This document shows, in pieces, positions 7,090 to 13,521 of a stretch of 64,000 nucleotides of DNA (position 1 is the first letter of the stretch; each line of letters opens with the position of its first letter). The notes under the pieces were generated by a model. It saw only the letters and a list, made by a program, of their open reading frames with translations, ran no database searches and was not told where the DNA came from. The translations under genes and the position numbers were made by a program. Source of the stretch: Nonomuraea rubra (GTDB lineage Bacteria > Actinomycetota > Actinomycetes > Streptosporangiales > Streptosporangiaceae); the NCBI RefSeq assembly GCF_014207985.1, contig NZ_JACHMI010000001.1, positions 3,269,001 to 3,333,000 on the forward strand. Reading direction: 5' to 3'.

Positions 7090-10014
7090 CGCCTGCTGGA
7101 CGGGCTCGAGATGCACCGGGTCGATGCCGCGCGCGGTCGCGGTGCGCAGGATGTCGAGCACGTCGGCGGCCGGCATCGCATGGGCGTCCACCGCCAGCTG
7201 CCGCAGCAGCCGGAGCACGTACCGGTCCGACGGCCCCTCGAACACGGCGCGCCGGTACAGCTCAGGGTCAGGGCTATCCCCGAGCAGGATCGCCAGCAGG
7301 TCGGCGACCGGGCTCACCGGATGAGCGTCGAGCCTCTCGTCGATCTCCCGGTAGTAGGGAAGCAGGTCCACGAACAGGTGCCCCAGCGAGGTGTCGTCGC
7401 GGAAGGAGATCTCCCGCATCCAGCTCGCGGCCTTGGAGGTGGCGGACAGGTCCTGCTCCGGGACGGCGCCGCTGCCGCCCGGCCAGGTGAAGAAGACCAG
7501 GTCGCGCAGGGCGAAGACCGGGTCCCGGTCGAACGCGACCCGCATGCTCCGCGTCGCGTCGCGCAGGAAGTGGCGCACGTGCAGCGTGTGGATGAGCGCG
7601 TCCCACTCGGCCCTGGTGAGCTGGGAGTGCCACAGCCGGGCGATCCTGCGCCACCGCTCGTTCGCCTGCTCCGGCTCCCGGACGCGGAACAACCGCGCCC
7701 CCTCGATCGGCTCGTCCGCCGACAGCACGGCCAGGAGCAGCAGGTTGGCGCTGTAGGACGCGTGCCGGGCGGTGAGCTCCGCCCGGACCGGCTGGTACGC
7801 CTCGTACGAGGAGCCCGGCCTGGCCAGCAGCGACTCGGAGAACAACTCGCACAGGTGCGAGGTCAGCAGGGCACGCCGGTCGGCCGGAACGTCGCAGGTG
7901 AGGCCGTGCCTGAGGAAGTCCACGGTGGGGGCACGGACGGCCAGGCACGCGAACGACAGCAGCGCGTGCAGGTAGGCGTCGTCCGGCCGGGCGAACCGGC
8001 GGCGTGACGACCCGGCGTACGCCAGCTCCCCGGCCAGGTCCGCCAGCTCCCTGACGACCAGCCGGGCGACCAGGTACTCGCCGAACGTGGCGTGCAGGAA
8101 CTCGTAGGTCTTCAGCCGCTCGTCGTCCCTGAGCGCCTGGGTGGTGTGGACGAAGAAGAAGCCGCCGATGACGCTCTCGGCCCGGCTCAGGGCGCGGCGC
8201 AGCCCCTGCGGCTGGTGGCCCTCCTGGGGCAGCAGCGCCCGCAGGTCGGCGTCCAGGTCGGGCTCGGCGATCCACTGCATGCCGCGGTTGAACATCGCGA
8301 AGGCCGTGATCGACAGTCGCAGCAGCTCGTCCTCCACGGCCCGCTCCAGGTCCGCGTCCGTCAGGTGCGGGCGCGTCCTGCCGATCTCGCGGACGGCGAA
8401 GTCGTGCAGCAGCCGCTCGTACAGCTCCGCCTCGTGGAGGTCCTCGGGCATGTTCCGCAGGGCGTTCGCGTCGGCGTCGTACAGGGCGAGCATGAGCAGG
8501 AGCAGGGGCTGCTCGGCGAGCTGCCGGACAGCCAGCACCTTGTCCACCGGAAGCGGCTCCAGGCCGCGTTCGCGCAGGTAGGCGCCGTTGCCGCGGTTCC
8601 AGGTGCCGGCCCACCGGCGGATCTGGTCGTCGTCGAACGGCTCCAGGCGGATGACGAACGAGTCCGCGGGAAGCCGGGCCCGGTCCGCGACCGCGGTCCT
8701 GGAGGTGACGACGACGGCCAGCGCGCGGCCCTTCTCCGCCTGGTCGCGCTGGAAGCGGGCGACCCGCTCCAGGTAGTCGGTCTGGTTCACGCCCGTCGCC
8801 TGCAGCAGCTCGTCGAAGCCGTCCAGCATGACGACGGGCAGCGCGCCCTCGGCGGCGTGGACGAACTCCGGCCACGACAGCTGCTCGTCCAGCGCGGCCC
8901 TGATGCCGTGCTCGATCTGCGCCAGCACGTCGCCGTCGGCCGGGACCCCGCGCAGCTCGACCCTGAGCGGCAGGAACTCGGCGGCGGGCAGCCGGGCCGC
9001 GAGCATGCGCGTCAGCACGGACTTGCCCGCGCCCGGCTGGCCGAGCACCAGCAGGGGCGAGGCGGTGGCCTGCGGGAGCGTGAGGTGGCCGGTCAGGAAG
9101 GTGTCGAGGTCGCGGCGCCGGGGGAGGCGCGCCCAGGTCTCCTCCGAGGTGATCTGGTGCTGCCGGGCGGGCAGCACGCGGTAGGCCGGGTCGATGTAGC
9201 CCTGGTCCAGCGACGGGATGGCCATCCCGCTCGGCGTGCGCGGGGCGCTCACGATCGGGCGCTTGAGCGCGGCCGCGTTCGACCGGATCAGCACCGCCAG
9301 CCGGTCGGACGGGCTCCGGGTCGAGGGGATCCTGGCGAGCTGCTCCTGGATGCCCGCCAGCCCGTGCGCCAGGCGGCTGAGCTCCGCACGGGTGGCCTGG
9401 TGCTCGACCTGGCCGGCCCAGCAGGCCACCTCGGGGAAGTCGGCGACCAGGCGGCGGAACAGCTCCTGGTAACGGCGGACCGCCCGTGCGGGGAGCTCCG
9501 TGCCCAGCCTGGCCCGGGCGGTCTCGTCCCAGGTGTCCCAGCAGCGGAGCCCGGACAGGAAGTGGATCAGTGTCCGGGCCCGGCCCTGGTAGTCGATCGC
9601 GAGCTCGTCCAGCAGCTCCTCGAACGGCAGGGCCGGAGTCGGCATCGGCGTGCCGTACTCGATCAGGTGCCTGCCGAAGCCGTCGGCGCCGGTGATCCGG
9701 CGCTGCTCGTCCGGGGTGAGCTCGCGCAGCACGTCCATCTCGCCCAGCGCGTCGAGGAAGGCGGTGACCACGATCACCGAATGGGCCGCCGCCAGGCGCT
9801 GCGTCGAGTCGTACCGGCTCAGGCCCTTGACCTTGTCGCGCAGCCCGCGCAGGAAGGCGTCGCCCAGCCGCACGGCCTCGGCGCGGGCGTCGAACAGGTC
9901 GATCCCGCCCGTCCCGAACAGCACCAGGGACGACGCCTTGTCCAGGAGGCTCGAGACTCCGGCCGGCCCGCCCAGCAGGGCCACGGCGTCCTGGTAGGTG
10001 ATGATCTGCCGCAC
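6985..10014 (-). CDS. NACHT-domain STAND NTPase, candidate antiviral sensor
   Basis: 1,009 residues from GTG. An all-helical N-terminal region (about 1-240, starting ITYQDAVALLGG) resembles helical modules found ahead of actinobacterial NACHT domains. The NTPase core has P-loop GQPGAGKS (near 325), Walker B VVMLDGFDELL (near 394) with the extra acidic residue typical of NACHT, and sensor VVTSRT. The C-terminal half (about 550-1000) is helical, lacks obvious LRR/WD40/TPR periodicity, and contains FLHATFGEYLVARLV, common after NACHT domains. Members act as ligand-triggered switches, several in phage defence; no nuclease or protease effector is recognisable. It is a single-gene unit. Its 3' end runs 105 bases into the convergent kinase gene. 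Antiviral role is inferred from family. Confidence 0.8.
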   Translation of the reverse strand: MRQIITYQDAVALLGGPAGVSSLLDKASSLVLFGTGGIDLFDARAEAVRLGDAFLRGLRDKVKGLSRYDSTQRLAAAHSVIVVTAFLDALGEMDVLRELTPDEQRRITGADGFGRHLIEYGTPMPTPALPFEELLDELAIDYQGRARTLIHFLSGLRCWDTWDETARARLGTELPARAVRRYQELFRRLVADFPEVACWAGQVEHQATRAELSRLAHGLAGIQEQLARIPSTRSPSDRLAVLIRSNAAALKRPIVSAPRTPSGMAIPSLDQGYIDPAYRVLPARQHQITSEETWARLPRRRDLDTFLTGHLTLPQATASPLLVLGQPGAGKSVLTRMLAARLPAAEFLPLRVELRGVPADGDVLAQIEHGIRAALDEQLSWPEFVHAAEGALPVVMLDGFDELLQATGVNQTDYLERVARFQRDQAEKGRALAVVVTSRTAVADRARLPADSFVIRLEPFDDDQIRRWAGTWNRGNGAYLRERGLEPLPVDKVLAVRQLAEQPLLLLMLALYDADANALRNMPEDLHEAELYERLLHDFAVREIGRTRPHLTDADLERAVEDELLRLSITAFAMFNRGMQWIAEPDLDADLRALLPQEGHQPQGLRRALSRAESVIGGFFFVHTTQALRDDERLKTYEFLHATFGEYLVARLVVRELADLAGELAYAGSSRRRFARPDDAYLHALLSFACLAVRAPTVDFLRHGLTCDVPADRRALLTSHLCELFSESLLARPGSSYEAYQPVRAELTARHASYSANLLLLAVLSADEPIEGARLFRVREPEQANERWRRIARLWHSQLTRAEWDALIHTLHVRHFLRDATRSMRVAFDRDPVFALRDLVFFTWPGGSGAVPEQDLSATSKAASWMREISFRDDTSLGHLFVDLLPYYREIDERLDAHPVSPVADLLAILLGDSPDPELYRRAVFEGPSDRYVLRLLRQLAVDAHAMPAADVLDILRTATARGIDPVHLEPVQQALVSGQPHDQPGLRPVLDPELPAVGPNDVAGDRQP

Positions 10015-10097
10015 GGTTCCAAGTCTGCCGAAAACGAGCGGCCTCGCGGGCCCCGTTACCCGCTCTTACCGGCCCGGGCCCGTCCATAGAATGAGCT

Positions 10098-10745
10098 ATG
10101 AGCACCGAGCCCCTCTCCCGGGCCCGCATCGTCGCCGCGGCCATCGACCTCATCGAGCGGGAGGGCGCCGACGCGATCTCCATGCGGCGCGTCGCGGCCG
10201 GGCTGGGCGTGGGCGTCATGTCGCTGTACAACCACGTGCCCGGCAAGGACGCCCTGCTCAACGGGGTGGCCGAGGCGGTGCTGAGCCAGATCGAGTTCAC
10301 CGACGACCCCGACGCGCACTGGACCGACCGGGTACGCATGCAGGCCAGGGCGTTCCGGCAGATCGCCCACCACTACCCGCGCTCCACCATGCTCGTGGTC
10401 AGCCGGCAGCTGCACTCGGCCGCCGGGCTGCTGCCCGTCGAGCGGGCGCTGGCGACGCTGCGCAGCGCCGGGTTCGACGGCGCGGACGCGGTGCGGGTGC
10501 TGCGGATGTTCATCGCCTACATCGTGGGCTCGCTGCTGCGGGAGGTCGGGGTGACGCCGACGTTCGCGCCCGTGCAGACCAGGACGATCAGGGCCGACGG
10601 GGTCGATCCCGCGCTGTTCCCCGAGGTCGGCTCGCTGTCCGAGCAGCTGGGGCAGTGCGACCACGAGGAGGAGTTCGAGTTCGGGCTCGAGCTGCTGATC
10701 ACGGCGATCGAGGCGTACGCGGGGCGTCGGGAGGGCACCCGGTGA
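10098..10745 (+). CDS. TetR-family transcriptional regulator
   Basis: 215 residues. The N-terminal helix-turn-helix spans about residues 10-55 (ARIVAAAIDLIEREG ... SMRRVAAGLGVGVMSLYNHV), followed by a TetR_C-type all-helical ligand domain. The motif MSLYNHVPGKDALL is typical of the TetR class proper. It lies 83 bases from the divergent NACHT gene start and 27 bases before the convergent lysozyme-like gene. No efflux gene is adjacent, so its target is unclear; autoregulation or control of the NACHT gene is possible from position only. Confidence 0.85.
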   Translation: MSTEPLSRARIVAAAIDLIEREGADAISMRRVAAGLGVGVMSLYNHVPGKDALLNGVAEAVLSQIEFTDDPDAHWTDRVRMQARAFRQIAHHYPRSTMLVVSRQLHSAAGLLPVERALATLRSAGFDGADAVRVLRMFIAYIVGSLLREVGVTPTFAPVQTRTIRADGVDPALFPEVGSLSEQLGQCDHEEEFEFGLELLITAIEAYAGRREGTR

Positions 10746-10772
10746 GCCGCTCCGGATGCCCTCCTGAGCCGG

Positions 10773-11228
10773 CTAGTACCAGTTGTGCGATTTCCAGTGC
10801 CCCCAGGCGCCGCAAGGCCTGCCGTACCTCCCCTTGATGTAGGCCAGACCCCAGCGGATCTGGGTCTCCGGGTTGGACTTCCAGTCCCGGCCCGCGCCGC
10901 TCATCTTGCCGGCAGGCAGGGCCTGCGGGATGCCGTACGCGCCGGACGAGTGGTTGAGCGCCCGGTGGTTCCAGTTGCTCTCCCTGGTCCACAGGTTGTC
11001 CAGGCAGCGGAACTCCCGGTAGTTCCAGGCCCGCTGCACGACGTGGTCCAGGGCGATCTTCTTGTTCCTGCCGGCGGGCCTGACGGCCGCCATCTTCGGT
11101 TGTGCCGACGTGGTCCAGATGCCGGTCCTGATCGGCGGCTTCGACTCGGCCAGGGCGGCCGTTGCGCTGAGTGCCGTGAAGGCGGTGACGGTGACGAGTG
11201 TGCCGCTGAGCGCGCGTTTGCTGTCCAA
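10773..11228 (-). CDS. Secreted lysozyme-like/lytic transglycosylase protein 1
   Basis: 151 residues from a TTG start, chosen because AAGGA sits 5 bases upstream. A signal peptide (about 1-27, ending ATAALAES) precedes a short linker and a compact SLT/lysozyme-like domain. The domain contains LWTRESNWNHRA with the probable catalytic glutamate, SGAYGIPQALPAGKM, and W(G)LAYIKGRYG. The protein should cut or remodel peptidoglycan outside the cell. Two cysteines near the motif and the C-terminal region could pair. A paralogue lies upstream on the same strand (11566-11961) with about 60 percent identity over the domain by eye. A long GC-rich structured leader precedes this gene. Confidence 0.85.
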   Translation of the reverse strand: MDSKRALSGTLVTVTAFTALSATAALAESKPPIRTGIWTTSAQPKMAAVRPAGRNKKIALDHVVQRAWNYREFRCLDNLWTRESNWNHRALNHSSGAYGIPQALPAGKMSGAGRDWKSNPETQIRWGLAYIKGRYGRPCGAWGHWKSHNWY

Positions 11229-11400
11229 GGCGATCCTTGCTGTCGGGTCGCGTGCGGACGGGCGCCCTGAGCAGGCGCCCCGCCGTCCGCGTCCGTGGCT
11301 CGGACGCAGAGGGTCCGCGCGGCCCTCCGGGACGCATCTTGCCTCCGCCCGGTCGTGCTGGGCGGCCCGGAGGGCACCGCGACGTGTCCTCTAGCACGAT
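11229..11400 (-). promoter_or_regulatory. Structured GC-rich leader of the lysozyme-like gene
   Basis: Reading on the minus strand toward the TTG start, three hairpins follow one another. The first is a nested stem CCCTCCGG...CCGGAGGG enclosing CCGCCC-N9-GGGCGG. The second is GCGTCC-GAGCCAC-GGACGC. The third is GGGCGCC-TGCTCAG-GGCGCCC, ending about 25 bases before the AAGGA ribosome site. Peptidoglycan hydrolase genes of actinomycetes are often preceded by long regulatory leaders. I could not match the conserved core of the c-di-AMP (ydaO) riboswitch here, so the class is unknown. The rest of the 337-base gap (11401-11565) holds only an AT-richer stretch and the terminator below. Confidence 0.4.
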
Positions 11401-11511
11401 TCCTATTACGCGCCGTCACCTCGGGTCATACACCAAGACACGCGAAGGACAGGTGTTTGTGTGACCGTTGCGGATAAAAGGGCTGCTCGCTGGGCCGGGA
11501 TTGCCCGGTCC

Positions 11512-11529
11512 GCCGCCCGGTTGGGCGGC
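11512..11529 (-). terminator. Hairpin downstream of lysozyme-like protein 2
   Basis: GCCGCCC-GGTT-GGGCGGC, a perfect 7-bp stem 37 bases after the stop of the 11566-11961 gene. It is followed on the minus strand by a second stem (CCGGG-CAAT-CCCGG) and then CAGCCCTTTTATC. Probable intrinsic terminator separating the two lysozyme-like genes. Confidence 0.5.
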
Positions 11530-11565
11530 CCTTGCCGGAATCAGCGGGCAAGCCTGGGGTTTGGC

Positions 11566-11961
11566 TCAGTACCAACCGTGGGATTGGAAGTGGCCCCACG
11601 CGCGACACGGAGTGCCGTATCGCTGCTTGATGTAGCCGAGGCCCCACTTGATCTGCGTGCGCGGGTTGGTCCGCCAGTCACGTCCTGACGAGGCCATCTT
11701 GTGGCCGGGGAGCGCCTGCGGGATGCCGTAGGCGCCCGAGCCGTTGCCGGCGCGGTGGTTCCAGCCGCTCTCGCGGTGCCACAGCTTCACCAGGCACCTG
11801 AACTGGGCGGCGTCCCAGCCGCGCGAGGCCACCATGGCCTTGGCGATGGCCTTGTTCCTGCCGCTGGTCTGGGAGCTCTGCGCCTGTGCGGCCGGGGCGC
11901 CGCCCGCCGCCACCAGGGTGGCGGTCAGGACCAGGACGCCGGTACGGCGGAGCATGGGCAT
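11566..11961 (-). CDS. Secreted lysozyme-like/lytic transglycosylase protein 2
   Basis: 131 residues from ATG with AGGGA six bases upstream. A signal peptide (about 1-28, ending APAAQAQS) is followed directly by the same domain as its downstream paralogue: LWHRESGWNHRA with the likely catalytic glutamate, GSGAYGIPQALPGHKM, and the C-terminal pattern ended by GWY. It differs by a shorter linker. Both proteins should act on peptidoglycan outside the membrane. Tandem duplication is evident from matching spacing and C-termini (SHNWY versus SHGWY). The two genes have separate leaders and a terminator between them, so they are probably regulated independently. Confidence 0.85.
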   Translation of the reverse strand: MPMLRRTGVLVLTATLVAAGGAPAAQAQSSQTSGRNKAIAKAMVASRGWDAAQFRCLVKLWHRESGWNHRAGNGSGAYGIPQALPGHKMASSGRDWRTNPRTQIKWGLGYIKQRYGTPCRAWGHFQSHGWY

Positions 11962-12136
11962 GCGGATTCCCTTTCGAGGGGGTTCGTGGACCGCGCCACC
12001 CTCCCCGATGGGCTCCCTTTACAGCGAATTGACCATGGAAATGTAGATCGTCAGTAAAGATCTCGATATATACCTTTTCATGCGTGTTTGTCGGAAAAAT
12101 GAGGACTGCGTCACAATTTCGGCCTGACTCGTTCTG

Positions 12137-12142
12137 TAGGGT
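12137..12142 (+). promoter_or_regulatory. Candidate -10 element for a leaderless peroxidase transcript
   Basis: TAGGGT followed by 6 bases and then the ATG. This matches the actinobacterial TANNNT -10 pattern at the spacing expected for transcription starting on the start codon. No clear -35 is visible. Confidence 0.35.
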
Positions 12143-12148
12143 CGAACC

Positions 12149-12634
12149 ATGAGCCTCAGCGACATCCCGCTTCGCACTCTTACGGACGAGCCGACCACGC
12201 TGGCAGAGCTGGCCGCGGGCAGGCCCGCCCTCATCGTCAACGTGGCCTCGAGATGCGGGCTCACCCCGCAGTACATCGGCCTGGTGAAACTTCAGGAGGA
12301 CTACGGCCCGCGCGGCTTCACCGTGATCGGCATGCCGTGCAACCAGTTCGCCGGTCAGGAGCCCGGCACCGCCAAGGAGATCCAGCACTTCTGCTCCACC
12401 ACCTACGGCGTGGACTTCCCGCTGCTGGAGAAGTCCGAGGTGAACGGCCCCGGCCGCCACCCACTGTACGCCGAGCTCACCCGGACGCCCGACGAGCAGG
12501 GAGAGGCGGGCGACGTCCAGTGGAACTTCGAGAAGTTCCTCGTGGACGGCCAGGGCCGCGTCGTGGCCCGCTTCCGCCCCCGCACCGCCCCGGAGGACCC
12601 GGCGATCACCTCGGCGATCGAGCAGCTGCTCTAG
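12149..12634 (+). CDS. Glutathione peroxidase-family thiol peroxidase
   Basis: 161 residues, the normal length. The peroxidatic cysteine C36 lies in VASRCGLTPQ, where animal enzymes have selenocysteine. The rest of the tetrad is present in CNQFAGQEPG (glutamine) and VQWNFEKFLV (tryptophan and asparagine). In bacteria such enzymes usually reduce hydroperoxides with thioredoxin or mycothiol-linked systems, and actinomycetes make mycothiol rather than glutathione. No Shine-Dalgarno is visible; TAGGGT at 12137-12142 lies 6 bases before the ATG, so the message may be leaderless. Its stop overlaps the converging hydrolase gene by 4 bases. Confidence 0.88.
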   Translation: MSLSDIPLRTLTDEPTTLAELAAGRPALIVNVASRCGLTPQYIGLVKLQEDYGPRGFTVIGMPCNQFAGQEPGTAKEIQHFCSTTYGVDFPLLEKSEVNGPGRHPLYAELTRTPDEQGEAGDVQWNFEKFLVDGQGRVVARFRPRTAPEDPAITSAIEQLL

Positions 12635-13521
12635 CCGTTCGCCGCCGACGTGTGCGCGAGGACGGCCCGCGCCAGCTCCTCGTGCACCTCAGGCGGCAGC
12701 GTGTGCCCCATGCCCTCGATCATCAGCAGCCGCGCGCCCGGGATCCGGTCGGCGATGATCGCGCCGTGGCCGGGCTTGGCCGGCTCGTGGGTGCCCTCGA
12801 CGACCAGGGTCGGCGCCTTGACCCGGTGCAGCACGCCCACCGGCTCGAAGTCGGGGCCGGCCGCCGCCGCCAGCCGGTGGTTGACCACGGCGTCCAGGTC
12901 GCGGGCCCGGTCGTAGACGCGCTCCTGCAGGCGGCGGGCCGCGTCCTCGTCGAACGGCAGCGCCGTGCCGTGCAGCACCCGCTGCTCGGCGATCATCGAC
13001 TCGATCCGCTCGCGCCGGCCCGCGGGCGGCGGGGCCGTGATGAGCTCGCGGTAGAAGGCCACGAACTCCGGCGCGGGCTCCGGCAGGCTGCCCTCCGGCT
13101 GCGGCTCGCCCATCAGCGCCCGCATGATCACCATGCCCTCGCGCTCGCCCAGCGGCGAGGAGCCGATTACGGTGAGCGTACGCACCCGCTCGGGCCGCTC
13201 CACCGCGATCAGCTGGCCGAGCAGGCCGCCCGCCGAATGGCAGACCAGGTGGGCGCTCTCCAGGCCGTGCGCGTCCATCACCCGCAGGACGTCGTCCTTG
13301 ATGTCCTCCCAGGTGTACGGCTCCTGCTCGAAGTCCACGGTGCGGGAGCGGCCCGTGTCGCGGTGGTCGTACCGGATCACCCGCCGCCCGCCGGCGGTCA
13401 GCCTGCCCACGAACTCGTCCGGCCACAGGATCCCCTGCGACATCGAACCCATGACCAGCAGGATCGGCTCGTCGGCGGTGTCGCCGAACTCTTCACTCCA
13501 GATGTCGTTTTGCATGCTCAA
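12631..13521 (-). CDS. Alpha/beta hydrolase (RdmC-like esterase group)
   Basis: 296 residues. The fold is shown by the oxyanion region VMGSMSQG, the RYDHRDTGRS segment typical of the RdmC/aclacinomycin methylesterase group, nucleophile S96 in VCHSAGG, and GMGHTLPPEV carrying the catalytic histidine. The TTG start overlaps the stop of the upstream LuxR gene (TTGA) with AGGA six bases before; an ATG at 13515 is an alternative. It is therefore coupled to the LAL regulator and probably co-expressed. A paralogue is at 36025-36933. The natural substrate is unknown; such enzymes hydrolyse esters or lactones. Confidence 0.85.
   Translation of the reverse strand: MSMQNDIWSEEFGDTADEPILLVMGSMSQGILWPDEFVGRLTAGGRRVIRYDHRDTGRSRTVDFEQEPYTWEDIKDDVLRVMDAHGLESAHLVCHSAGGLLGQLIAVERPERVRTLTVIGSSPLGEREGMVIMRALMGEPQPEGSLPEPAPEFVAFYRELITAPPPAGRRERIESMIAEQRVLHGTALPFDEDAARRLQERVYDRARDLDAVVNHRLAAAAGPDFEPVGVLHRVKAPTLVVEGTHEPAKPGHGAIIADRIPGARLLMIEGMGHTLPPEVHEELARAVLAHTSAANG

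Noticed and set aside
11229..11400. ydaO (c-di-AMP) riboswitch before the lysozyme-like gene
   Set aside because: Genes of this kind often carry one, and a CCCGACAGC string is present, but the rest of the conserved core could not be found; only unclassified hairpins are reported.
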